A stretch of 11,377 nt of DNA, from contig DGVE01000101.1 in NCBI GenBank assembly GCA_002395865.1, forward strand, positions 1 to 11,377, read 5' to 3'. The notes under the pieces were generated by a model. That model had not been told where the DNA came from, did no database searches, and saw only the letters and a list, made by a program, of their open reading frames with translations. Each line of letters starts with the position of its first letter. Position 1 is the first letter of the stretch. The stretch is from Lachnospiraceae bacterium UBA4292. Its GTDB lineage: Bacteria > Bacillota > Clostridia > Lachnospirales > Lachnospiraceae. Position numbers and translations under genes: made by a program. Positions 1 to 7,150 of the stretch are shown here, piece by piece.

Positions 1-302
1 CGACCATCGCCATCTTCGGCGCGGTTGGTAACTGGAACTCATTTACCGACTCCCTTATGCTCATGAGAGATTCAAGCGCAGAGAAGTACAGGACCTTACA
101 GCACTTGCTGTATAACACATTGCAGCAGACGGCGGCATTGCAGGCTCAGGTAAAACAGGGCGGTTCACCCGATCAGGTGACATCATCCACCATAGTTCAG
201 TACACCATAAGTATGGTTACCATAATCCCTATTCTTCTGGTGTACCCTTTCATGCAGAGATATTTTACTTCAGGCATCATGCTTGGAGCGGTTAAGGGTT
301 AA
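1..302 (+). CDS. Sugar ABC transporter permease, LplC/YtcP type (C-terminal part)
   Basis: This is the 3' end of a gene whose start lies outside the window; the reading frame runs from base 3 to a TAA at 300-302, giving 99 residues. The fragment opens with an AVGNWNSF-D segment, which matches the conserved end of the cytoplasmic EAA-type loop and following region of LplC/YtcP carbohydrate permeases (MalG-like, binding-protein-dependent transport family). It then has a polar stretch and a last hydrophobic segment (about fragment residues 60-85), and ends in the family's characteristic Q-RYF-G--LGAVKG tail. In the membrane it would pair with a second permease (LplB type) and a separate ATPase. 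The binding-protein gene follows after 14 bases, so the two are surely co-transcribed. The sugar cannot be read from the sequence. Confidence 0.93.
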   Translation, partial: TIAIFGAVGNWNSFTDSLMLMRDSSAEKYRTLQHLLYNTLQQTAALQAQVKQGGSPDQVTSSTIVQYTISMVTIIPILLVYPFMQRYFTSGIMLGAVKG

Positions 303-303
303 T

Positions 304-311
304 AAAGGAGG
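304..311 (+). promoter_or_regulatory. Ribosome binding site of the binding-protein gene
   Basis: AAAGGAGG lies 5 bases before the ATG at 317, directly after the permease stop codon. Its strength fits a binding protein made in excess over its permeases. Confidence 0.85.
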
Positions 312-316
312 AAGTT

Positions 317-2086
317 ATGAAGAAATCACAGAGATTTGCAGCTCTCGGACTCAGTGCCGTTATGGCTGCAAGTGCAATGGCCGGTTGCTCGAGCGGTGGT
401 GACAACAATGAGACCACTACGGCTAATCCCGGCTCGACTCAGGACAGCCAGCAGGCTGCTTCTGTTCCGGCACCTGAAGACACAGTCACGCTTGACGTGT
501 TCTCGCAGGTCGCTAACTACTCAGGCATCCAGATGGGATGGTCGGGACAGATTTTCCTTGAGAAGTTCAATGTTAAGCTGAACATGATCCAGGATACGGC
601 CGGCGCTCTGGCTACACGTATGGCTGAGGGCAACCTCGGAGATATCGTCGTATTCGGTTCGAGAGGAGATGATTACGATCAGTGTATCAAGCAGGGTCTT
701 CTGCTCAACTGGAACAAGGATAATCTCCTCGACAACTATGGACCTTATCTCAAGGAGAACTTGAAGGCTGCTCTTGACTACAACAAGGAGCTCAACGGCG
801 GTACATGCTACGGCTTCAACGGAAAAGTCTGTTCTGAGGGCAGCCCGGGTTCCGATGGTCTACTCTACACATGGGACACCAGATGGGATCTCTATGAGCA
901 GCTCGGAAAGCCGGAGATCAAGAACCTTGACGATTATCTTCAGCTGATGATCGATATGAAGGCTATCTGTCCTACCGATGAGAACGGCAAGGAGACATAC
1001 GCTCTGTCCATGTGGCCCGACTGGGACGGCAACATGGTAATGTACGTTAAGGCCTTCGCTACAGCTTACTATGGATATGATGAGTTCGGTATCGGCCTTT
1101 ACGATGTGAGAACAGGCGAGATGCACGGCGCTCTCGAGCCCAACGGACCTTACTACACATCGCTCAAGTTCATCAACAAGCTCTATCAGAACAATCTTAT
1201 CGATCCCAACTCTCAGACACAGGATTACGCTAAGATGACTGAGAAGATGAAGGCAGGCGGATGCTTCTTCTCCATCTTCAACTACGCAGGCGGCGATATC
1301 TACAACACAAAGGAGCACACAGATCAGAACAAGATGATGTGCCCTCTTATTCCTACAGAAGCTACACCCATCATCTATGAGGCTTCTCAGACAGGTGGTA
1401 CAGGTTATGACTGGGCTATCGGCTCCAAGACCAAGTATCCCGAGCTCTGCATGAGCATCATCAACTGGCTCGCAACTCCTGAAGGCGCACTTACATACTT
1501 CTGGGGTCCCAAGGGCCTTACATGGGATTACAACGAGAAGGGTCAGCTCTATCTTACCGAGCTCGGTATTCAGGCACAGGATGACAGAAGAGGAACCATC
1601 ATTAACTACAACGGTACCAATGTCGATTACGAGAACGGCAGCTTCCAGGTAAACAGCAGCGTCTGGGACAAAGGCTCACTCATACCCGGAGATCCGCTCG
1701 GACAGGTATTTGACTACAAGAACTGGGATCTTATGATGACCGGCCCTTGCTGCGATGTTGAGGCAGCATGGAGAGAGTACTCAGGTGAGACACTCCCCTC
1801 CAACTTCCTGCTTCACTGGCAGAACTCAGTAGTAGCTCCTGCAACAGGTGTTCAGTCCACAAAGCCCGGCAAGAAGGATCCTCTCTTCACCAACTGGAAT
1901 TCGGTTACCGATACAGTTAAGACCGGTACATGGAGATGTGTATACGCCAAGACAGATGAGGAGTTCGAGAAGCTCTTCGCTCAGATGGTGGCAGACGCAG
2001 AGTCATTCAACTATGCAGGCTGCATGGAGTACACTCAGAAAGAGGCTGATGCCCGCCATGAGATCGAGATCCTCATGACCGAGTGA
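317..2086 (+). CDS. Extracellular solute-binding lipoprotein of a sugar ABC transporter (LplA-like, family 1)
   Basis: This 589-residue protein should capture a carbohydrate or oligosaccharide outside the cell and hand it to the permease encoded just upstream. The N-terminus is a lipoprotein signal: MKK, a hydrophobic run (about residues 7-22), then MAGC with the lipidated Cys at residue 24. A flexible Ser/Thr/Asn/Gln-rich spacer (25-52) precedes the folded domain, which starts near TVTLDVF. Length (550-600 residues rather than about 420) and the GxxGDIVVFG-like segment near residue 107 fit the large LplA/YtcQ-type binding proteins found with LplB/LplC permeases. The many aromatic residues (Trp and Tyr) through the body suit sugar stacking, but no ligand can be assigned. 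The start is fixed by the strong ribosome binding site and the signal peptide. A terminator follows at once, so this is the last gene of the transporter operon. Confidence 0.93.
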   Translation: MKKSQRFAALGLSAVMAASAMAGCSSGGDNNETTTANPGSTQDSQQAASVPAPEDTVTLDVFSQVANYSGIQMGWSGQIFLEKFNVKLNMIQDTAGALATRMAEGNLGDIVVFGSRGDDYDQCIKQGLLLNWNKDNLLDNYGPYLKENLKAALDYNKELNGGTCYGFNGKVCSEGSPGSDGLLYTWDTRWDLYEQLGKPEIKNLDDYLQLMIDMKAICPTDENGKETYALSMWPDWDGNMVMYVKAFATAYYGYDEFGIGLYDVRTGEMHGALEPNGPYYTSLKFINKLYQNNLIDPNSQTQDYAKMTEKMKAGGCFFSIFNYAGGDIYNTKEHTDQNKMMCPLIPTEATPIIYEASQTGGTGYDWAIGSKTKYPELCMSIINWLATPEGALTYFWGPKGLTWDYNEKGQLYLTELGIQAQDDRRGTIINYNGTNVDYENGSFQVNSSVWDKGSLIPGDPLGQVFDYKNWDLMMTGPCCDVEAAWREYSGETLPSNFLLHWQNSVVAPATGVQSTKPGKKDPLFTNWNSVTDTVKTGTWRCVYAKTDEEFEKLFAQMVADAESFNYAGCMEYTQKEADARHEIEILMTE

Positions 2087-2099
2087 TCAATCAAACAGT

Positions 2100-2142
2100 A
2101 ATATCAAGGACCGGGCTTCGCCCGGTCCTTTTCGTTGATATT
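2100..2142 (+). terminator. Rho-independent terminator of the sugar transporter operon
   Basis: An 11-pair stem AAGGACCGGGC / GCCCGGTCCTT (2106-2116 and 2120-2130) with a TTC loop is followed by TTCG. Outside it, AATATCAA (2100-2107) and TTGATATT (2135-2142) form further inverted arms interrupted by a few bases. It sits between the plus-strand transporter operon and the convergent minus-strand methionine operon. Read from the minus strand the hairpin is equally strong but the tail (TTGATATT) is a poor U-tract, so bidirectional use is possible but unproven. The remaining bases to 2181 show nothing else. Confidence 0.85.
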
Positions 2143-2181
2143 CGTATGATCAAAAACTGCCTGAGGAGGGGTAGTCGGCTC

Positions 2182-4680
2182 TTAACCGAATATCTCCTTA
2201 GCGTACCCCACGGTCTCCATCGCGTCCTTGCAGTATCTGTCTGCACCCACCATCTGCGCGTACTCTGGGGTGAGCACCGCTCCGCCCACGCATACCTTGC
2301 AGTCGGGTGCCACAGGTCTCAGGAGCTTTATCGTCTCATCCATCGAAGGAACGGTAGTGGTCATAAGCGCGCTGAGACCCACGAGCTTTATATTCTTCTC
2401 TACGACCGTCTCAACTATCACTTCAGGGGGAACATCGCGCCCCAGATCGATGACCTCGTAGCCGTAATTCTCAAGCAGCACTTTGACTATATTTTTACCG
2501 ATATCGTGTATATCGCCCTTTACCGTGGCGAGCACGATGGGACCCTTCTTGGCGTCTCCGAGACCCTTCGCGTCCATGAACTCCTTTATCACAGCAAATG
2601 CAGCCTTGGCTGCCTCAGCACTCATTAACAGCTGTGGTAGAAACATTGTCTTCTTCTCAAAGCCCTTACCCGCAGTGTCCAGTCCGGGTATGAGGCTTTT
2701 ATTAATTATCTCAAGTGGATCGGTATCCGCCAGCTTAAGTCTCGCCAGCTCCTCGGCTTTGGTCTTAAGTCCCTTGGTGACTGCCTTTGCGAGCTCGTCA
2801 TCGCCCGCGCCGTCCTCCGGTGCGGGAGCTGTTGAAGCGGCGGGAGCTGCTGCGGCAGTCGGTGCAGGGATATTCGTAGCGAATTCGATATAGCCCGTGC
2901 ACTGCTTATCGAGTCCCGAGAGCATCACGAAGGAGTGGTACGCCTTCTTCATCTCCACCGACATGGGGTTCATGATGGCGGCCGACAGCCCCGACTGCAT
3001 AGCCATGGTGAAGAAGATGCTTGTGGCGATCTCCCTTGCGGGAAGTCCGAAGGAGACATTCGATACACCAAGTATGGTCTTCATACCCAGCTCGTCGTGT
3101 ATGCGGCGAAGGGTATCGAGAGTCACCTTGGCCGCATAGTCGTCGGAGCTTACTGCCATGGCGAGGGGATCGATGATGAGATTCTTCTTCGATATGCCGT
3201 AGCTCTCGGCAGTCCTCACTATCTTATTGACTATGTCTATGCGCCCCTGTGCCGTGTCGGGGATGCCTGACTCGTCAATGGTGAGGGATACGATGACTCC
3301 GCCGTACTTTTTTGCAAGTGGAAATACTGTCTTCATCACATCTTCGCGGCCGTTTACCGAGTTAATGAGTGCCTTGCCGTTGTAGCGGCGCAGGGCTCTC
3401 TCCATGGCCTCGGGGTTGGTCGTATCGATCTGAAGAGGAAGCGAGAGTACCGACTGCAGCTCGCAGACGACCTCCTCCATGAGGGAGGGTTCGTCGATCT
3501 CGGGAAGGCCGACATTTACATCGAGCGCATCCGTGCCGGCGGTCTCCTGTTTGAGTCCCTCGCCGATGATGTAATCTATGTCGTGGTTTCTGAGAGCTTC
3601 CTTGAACTTCTTTTTGCCCGTGGGATTGATCCTCTCGCCGATGAGCACCGGTTTTTTATCGAAATATACGGCGTGCGTGTAGCTCGATATTACGCTGTAT
3701 CCCTTATCCTCCGGAAGGTGCTGGGGCATCTCGGAGGCGACATTTGCCAGAAGCCTTATGAATGCGGGATTCGTTCCGCAACAGCCGCCGACGATATTAG
3801 CGCCTGCTTCTATTATGTCGCGAAGATGCTCGGCGAATTCCTCCGGACCCACGTCGTAAACCGTCCTGCCGCCCTCAGAGTGGGGGAGGCCTGCGTTAGG
3901 CTTCACGATCACCGGGATGGAGGAGTACGAGGCGTATTCGGGAACTATGTTCTTCATCTGCGCAGGGCCGAGAGAGCAGTTCATGCCTATGGCATCGGCA
4001 CCCAGTCCCTCGAGCATCGCTACAGCTGCCCCCGGATCCGCACCCGTGAGCAGCCGCGCTTTCTCGTCAAAAACTGTCGTGACGAATACAGGCAGGTCGC
4101 AGACCTCCTTGGCCGCAAGAAGAGCGGCCTTCGCCTCGTAGCTGTCGTTCATTGTCTCGATGTATATGAGATCTGCTCCGCATGAAGCTCCCGCGGAAAT
4201 GGTCTTTTTGAATACATTGACCGCGTCCTCGAAGTCCAGATCGCCGAGGGGCTTCAGCAGATGTCCCGTGGGACCGATATCGAGCGCTACGAAATGCTTC
4301 CTGTCACGTGCGGGTGTTCCCTTAAGGTGGGGGCAGCCCTTTAAATACGCTGCGTAACGCTCCTGCAGAGGTTCACCGGCCTCGATGCGCCTTACGGCTT
4401 CGCGCGCGCAGTCGATGCCCGCCTTCACTATGTGCTCGAGCGAGTATTCGCCTTCAGATGAGAATTTCAGTGAATTCGCCCCGAAGGTGTTGGTGAGTAC
4501 AACATGCGAGCCTGCGTAAAGGTACGCCTGATGGAGCCCGGTGATGAGCTCGGGGTCATCTATGTTCAGAGTCTCGGGAAGAACGCCGGGCTTTAAGCCC
4601 TGCTCCTGCAGGACGCTTCCGGCGCCGCCGTCGAGTATTAGTATGCGGTCTTTCAGATAAGACAAGATCTCATGTTTCAT
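2182..4680 (-). CDS. metH: Cobalamin-dependent methionine synthase, without activation domain
   Basis: This 832-residue enzyme transfers a methyl group from 5-methyltetrahydrofolate via cob(I)alamin to homocysteine, giving methionine in the cytoplasm. Domains in order: homocysteine S-methyltransferase barrel (about 1-320) with the zinc-binding cysteines C235 (GMNCSLGP) and C300/C301 (GGCCGTNP); pterin-binding barrel (about 340-600) opening with GERINPTGKKKF and including a GVSNVSFG motif near 538; an Ala/Pro-rich linker (about 603-625); the helical cobalamin cap (about 625-705); and the Rossmann-like B12 domain (about 713-832) with DIHDIG (723-728; H725 is the expected lower cobalt ligand), SALMTTT (770-776) and a GGA (799-801). 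The protein ends right after the B12 domain, whereas E. coli MetH (1227 residues) continues into the SAM-binding activation domain. Here that domain is the upstream gene, which overlaps this one by 11 bases. An AGGAGT-like site at 4691-4697 serves the ATG. It is the last gene of a metF-led operon. Confidence 0.97.
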   Translation of the reverse strand: MKHEILSYLKDRILILDGGAGSVLQEQGLKPGVLPETLNIDDPELITGLHQAYLYAGSHVVLTNTFGANSLKFSSEGEYSLEHIVKAGIDCAREAVRRIEAGEPLQERYAAYLKGCPHLKGTPARDRKHFVALDIGPTGHLLKPLGDLDFEDAVNVFKKTISAGASCGADLIYIETMNDSYEAKAALLAAKEVCDLPVFVTTVFDEKARLLTGADPGAAVAMLEGLGADAIGMNCSLGPAQMKNIVPEYASYSSIPVIVKPNAGLPHSEGGRTVYDVGPEEFAEHLRDIIEAGANIVGGCCGTNPAFIRLLANVASEMPQHLPEDKGYSVISSYTHAVYFDKKPVLIGERINPTGKKKFKEALRNHDIDYIIGEGLKQETAGTDALDVNVGLPEIDEPSLMEEVVCELQSVLSLPLQIDTTNPEAMERALRRYNGKALINSVNGREDVMKTVFPLAKKYGGVIVSLTIDESGIPDTAQGRIDIVNKIVRTAESYGISKKNLIIDPLAMAVSSDDYAAKVTLDTLRRIHDELGMKTILGVSNVSFGLPAREIATSIFFTMAMQSGLSAAIMNPMSVEMKKAYHSFVMLSGLDKQCTGYIEFATNIPAPTAAAAPAASTAPAPEDGAGDDELAKAVTKGLKTKAEELARLKLADTDPLEIINKSLIPGLDTAGKGFEKKTMFLPQLLMSAEAAKAAFAVIKEFMDAKGLGDAKKGPIVLATVKGDIHDIGKNIVKVLLENYGYEVIDLGRDVPPEVIVETVVEKNIKLVGLSALMTTTVPSMDETIKLLRPVAPDCKVCVGGAVLTPEYAQMVGADRYCKDAMETVGYAKEIFG

Positions 4681-5302
4681 ATCTGGCTTTAACTCCTATC
4701 ATTGCCGTGACTGATTTCGACGGCATCATAAGGCAGCTCTCGGAGAGCGTGAGTCCGTTTTTGGAAAGCTCCGGCAGAGCTGTAAAAATCTCCCTTTGAA
4801 ATGTGAGGGGAACGTCTCCGAAGCCGGGAGAGTAGCGTGGGCGTACGGAATAGCCGTCCTCGGCCTCCGTTTCCCTTATATGGCTGTTCAGACTGTCGCA
4901 GAGGCTCTCTACCAGCATGGCCCCGGCGGCCTGCGCGATTAGAGCCCTCAGAGGGTCGGTGCGCGAATATCTGTGTATGACCGCGTCCACGCGCGGGCCG
5001 ATGGTGGCACCGAAGAGATACATGCGGCAGCATCCGTTAAGGTTTCTCATGAGGTCGCGGCTGGTTATGGCACAGAAGCCGAGGTCGAGACGATTTGTGT
5101 CAGGATCGGTGCTTATATCGTAGCACTTATATGCCGCAAACGGTGTTGCGACACCGACCAGCTCCTTTATAACCTCGCCGCATATGACGGCGGTGGCTTC
5201 GTCCGGATCGACCTTCATGTATCCGAGATACCTGTAGGTCTCGGACAGCGAGATGTACAGCTCCTGCGCCGGTAATCTGTAGATCGATGCTGCGCCTGTC
5301 AT
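4670..5302 (-). CDS. Stand-alone methionine synthase activation-domain protein
   Basis: This 210-residue protein resembles the C-terminal SAM-binding activation domain of MetH. In the known family that domain binds S-adenosylmethionine and remethylates cob(II)alamin after reduction, rescuing oxidised enzyme. Visible signatures are RPRYSPGFGD (154-163), the counterpart of the RxxPGY SAM-binding segment in E. coli MetH, and the C-terminal LMMPSKSVTAMIGV stretch (191-204), which matches the family's usual P-SV-G- ending. Separate activation proteins beside a short MetH are known from Thermotoga and many Clostridia. Its ATG overlaps the metF stop codon (ATGA, 5302-5299) and its end overlaps the metH start by 11 bases, so translation of the three genes is probably coupled. 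Only a weak GAAGGG site lies before the start, consistent with coupling. No established gene symbol is used here. Confidence 0.88.
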   Translation of the reverse strand: MTGAASIYRLPAQELYISLSETYRYLGYMKVDPDEATAVICGEVIKELVGVATPFAAYKCYDISTDPDTNRLDLGFCAITSRDLMRNLNGCCRMYLFGATIGPRVDAVIHRYSRTDPLRALIAQAAGAMLVESLCDSLNSHIRETEAEDGYSVRPRYSPGFGDVPLTFQREIFTALPELSKNGLTLSESCLMMPSKSVTAMIGVKARYET

Positions 5303-6162
5303 ATATCGATCATTCCCTTCAGGTTGTTCATGATGGCTGCGGCTACATCCGGCTTGTTCATGGTGTAGATATGGATGTTCTTCACTCCGTTTGCGAGAAG
5401 GTCGATGATCTGGTCAGTGGCATAGATGATGCCTGCCTGCTTCATGGCCTCGGGGTCTTTGCCGAAGTGGTCCACAAGGCTTCTGAAGCGTGTGGGCATG
5501 AAGGCCTGCGAGAGCTTCAGTATCCTCGAGATCTGTGCCGCGTTCGTCACGGGCATGATGCCTGCGACCACAGGCACCTCGATGCCGGCCTCTCTGAGCC
5601 TGTACAGAAAGCTGTAATACATTCCGTTGTCGAAAAACATCTGCGTAGTAAGGAAATCGCAGCCGGCCTCGACCTTTTTCTTCAGATTCTGTATATCCGT
5701 GTTCCAGTCGGCAGCTTCGGGATGTCCCTCGGGGTAGCATGCGCCGCCCACACAGAAGTCGCCGAACTCCTTGATATCGGCTATAAGGTCGCTGGCGTAT
5801 GTATAGCTCGACCCGAACAGGTCGTAACCCTGAGGTACATCGCCGCGAAGAGCCAGTATGTTCTCTATTCCGGCGGCCTTAAGCTGTGTCAGCTGCTCGC
5901 GGACTCTCTCCTTCGTGGAGGAGATGCAGGACAGGTGCGCGATCGACGGCGTACCGCTTCTTTTTATATTGTCCGCGATACGGACGGTAAAGTCGCTCGT
6001 TCCTCCGCCTGCGCCGTATGTTACGCTCATCCATGCCGGCCTTAGCTCGCATATTTTCGAGACTGCTTCCTCGACGGTCTCTATCTTGTCAGATGTCTTC
6101 GGGGGGAATACCTCCAGCGAGAGGGTCGTCTTTCCCTGAGCGATTATATCCTTTATCTTCAA
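5299..6162 (-). CDS. metF: Methylenetetrahydrofolate reductase
   Basis: This 287-residue cytoplasmic flavoenzyme reduces 5,10-methylene-THF to 5-methyl-THF, the methyl donor for the MetH encoded in the same operon. It is an FAD-binding TIM barrel of the usual bacterial length. Motifs: SLEVFPPK (15-22; E17 is the expected catalytic Glu, as E28 in E. coli), TYGAGGG (48-54), LALRGD (103-108; D108 contacts FAD in the family), GGACYPEGHPE (139-149), and QMFFD (174-178). The start is taken as TTG at 6162-6160, because AGGAGG (6176-6171) lies 8 bases before it and family homology begins just after. Longer frames to 6225 would start inside the promoter. The gene is first in the operon and overlaps the activation gene by ATGA. 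A plain MetF of this kind, with no MetV-type partner nearby, fits methionine biosynthesis rather than acetogenesis. Confidence 0.95.
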   Translation of the reverse strand: MKIKDIIAQGKTTLSLEVFPPKTSDKIETVEEAVSKICELRPAWMSVTYGAGGGTSDFTVRIADNIKRSGTPSIAHLSCISSTKERVREQLTQLKAAGIENILALRGDVPQGYDLFGSSYTYASDLIADIKEFGDFCVGGACYPEGHPEAADWNTDIQNLKKKVEAGCDFLTTQMFFDNGMYYSFLYRLREAGIEVPVVAGIMPVTNAAQISRILKLSQAFMPTRFRSLVDHFGKDPEAMKQAGIIYATDQIIDLLANGVKNIHIYTMNKPDVAAAIMNNLKGMIDI

Positions 6163-6170
6163 TTCATGTT

Positions 6171-6176
6171 CCTCCT
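6171..6176 (-). promoter_or_regulatory. Ribosome binding site selecting the TTG start of metF
   Basis: AGGAGG on the minus strand stands 8 bases from TTG at 6162. An out-of-frame ATG (6167-6165) lies only 3 bases from it and opens a frame of just ATG AAT TGA. Spacing and homology both favour the TTG. Confidence 0.75.
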
Positions 6177-6196
6177 GCGTCGTGCGTTTGCGCAAC

Positions 6197-6225
6197 AGTA
6201 TAAAGCCTTTGTTAAAAAAAAACAA
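6197..6225 (-). promoter_or_regulatory. Sigma-A-like promoter of the metF operon
   Basis: On the minus strand TTGTTT (6225-6220) and TATACT (6202-6197) are separated by 17 bases. Transcription would begin near 6190, giving a leader of about 28 bases before the TTG codon. The spacer and -35 include a run of nine T. The leader is too short for a SAM riboswitch or a T-box. Confidence 0.65.
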
Positions 6226-6263
6226 GGTTTAATCACTTTCTTCTTTCTTTTTTTGCGGGGAAA

Positions 6264-6272
6264 TGATATAAT
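6264..6272 (+). promoter_or_regulatory. Extended -10 promoter for the phosphoesterase-methyltransferase pair
   Basis: TGATATAAT is a perfect extended -10 (TGn plus TATAAT at 6267-6272). The -35 position (about 6244-6249, TTTCTT) is weak, which extended -10 promoters tolerate. Transcription would start near 6279, about 29 bases before the ATG. It diverges from the metF promoter, with the two -10 boxes about 65 bases apart. Confidence 0.65.
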
Positions 6273-6307
6273 ATCCTATCAATGAAAAGGTGGAAGGAGG
6301 CAGAGTT

Positions 6308-7150
6308 ATGGCTACTTATGTCATCAGCGATATTCACGGCAATCTGAGAGCGCTTCAGGCTCTTCTGGTCGACATAGATTTCAAGTATGACGGAAGCGAC
6401 AAGCTCTGCCTTCTCGGGGATTACGTCGACTGGGGCCCGGATTCCATTGCCACGGTGGAATTCGTGATGAACCTGTCTGAGCTTCCCTTCGTGAAATGCA
6501 TCATGGGCAATCACGACCTGATGTTTCTGGACGAGATAGAGCGCGAGAGACACCACAACTCGACCGGAGACCCCAACTGGATGTTCAACAACCGCGGAAT
6601 GGATACGTGGGTGCAGTATCTCGATCTTCCCGCCGAAAGACAGGATAAGATGTACAAGTGGCTCTCGAAGCTTCCCTACGGTATCCAGATAAGGGTCAAT
6701 AAGAAGTGGTATCTTCTCTGCCACGCGGGACCGTATCTGCCCCAGAAAAAGAAGGAGGTCGACGAGTCCGTTCTCTCGCACGACAAGCTTTATGCGGTAT
6801 GGCACAGGATACAGGACGAGAATGAGAAGCCTCTGGACGGATTGTACGCCAGATACCCGCATTTTAGGGGCAAGCAGAGAGATTTCGAGGCTTTCATCTG
6901 CGGCCATACGATAAACAGTTTTTACAGAAAGCCTGCGCCGGATGAACCCTTGAGTATATTTAAGGGGCCGAATTTTATAAATATCGACTGCGGCGCAAAA
7001 TGTATGTCGCTCGTACCGGGGCTTGAGTATATGCCGCCGAGCGTGATCAACGCGTCGAGACTTGCGGCTCTGAGACTGGATGATATGGCTGAGTTCTACT
7101 GCGACAGGGACAGGGCAGGCTATACTGCCATGCAGGAGTATGTCATATGA
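6308..7150 (+). CDS. PPP-like metallophosphoesterase (calcineurin-like fold)
   Basis: This 280-residue cytoplasmic protein carries the full metal-binding set of calcineurin-like phosphoesterases: SDIHGN (7-12; D8 and H10), GDYVDWG (37-43; D38), GNHD (67-70; N68 and H69), LLCHAG (136-141; H139) and ICGHT (197-201; H200). The arrangement fits the bacterial PPP branch (PrpA/PrpE and ApaH-like), which includes protein phosphatases and dinucleoside-polyphosphate hydrolases, so the substrate is open. The position of the usual Arg in GDxVDRG is Trp (W42). The start at ATG 6308 follows GGAAGGAGG (6292-6300); an upstream in-frame GTG at 6290 sits before that site and is rejected. No signal peptide. 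Its ATGA end overlaps the next gene, so the two are co-translated. Confidence 0.88.
   Translation: MATYVISDIHGNLRALQALLVDIDFKYDGSDKLCLLGDYVDWGPDSIATVEFVMNLSELPFVKCIMGNHDLMFLDEIERERHHNSTGDPNWMFNNRGMDTWVQYLDLPAERQDKMYKWLSKLPYGIQIRVNKKWYLLCHAGPYLPQKKKEVDESVLSHDKLYAVWHRIQDENEKPLDGLYARYPHFRGKQRDFEAFICGHTINSFYRKPAPDEPLSIFKGPNFINIDCGAKCMSLVPGLEYMPPSVINASRLAALRLDDMAEFYCDRDRAGYTAMQEYVI

Noticed and set aside
860..1318. A 152-codon minus-strand frame inside the binding-protein gene
   Set aside because: Antisense to a well-supported coding sequence, with no motif of its own.
2083..4185. Several plus-strand frames opposite metH (for example 2083-2628 and 3583-4185)
   Set aside because: metH covers this stretch on the minus strand with continuous family homology, so these are shadows.
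5287..6045. A 252-codon plus-strand open frame
   Set aside because: It lies opposite metF, whose strand carries clear family motifs and a ribosome binding site. The predicted protein has no recognisable domain and is an antisense shadow.
6290..6307. Upstream GTG start for the phosphoesterase
   Set aside because: The extension would contain the ribosome binding site itself, and the family motif SDIHG begins right after the ATG at 6308.
6163..6307. SAM riboswitch or T-box before metF
   Set aside because: The region between the divergent genes is 145 bases and the predicted promoter leaves only about 28 bases of leader. No riboswitch core or T-box sequence is visible.
6233..6907. A 224-codon minus-strand open frame
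   Set aside because: It is antisense to the metallophosphoesterase, which has all its catalytic motifs on the plus strand. The frame only reflects codon bias.
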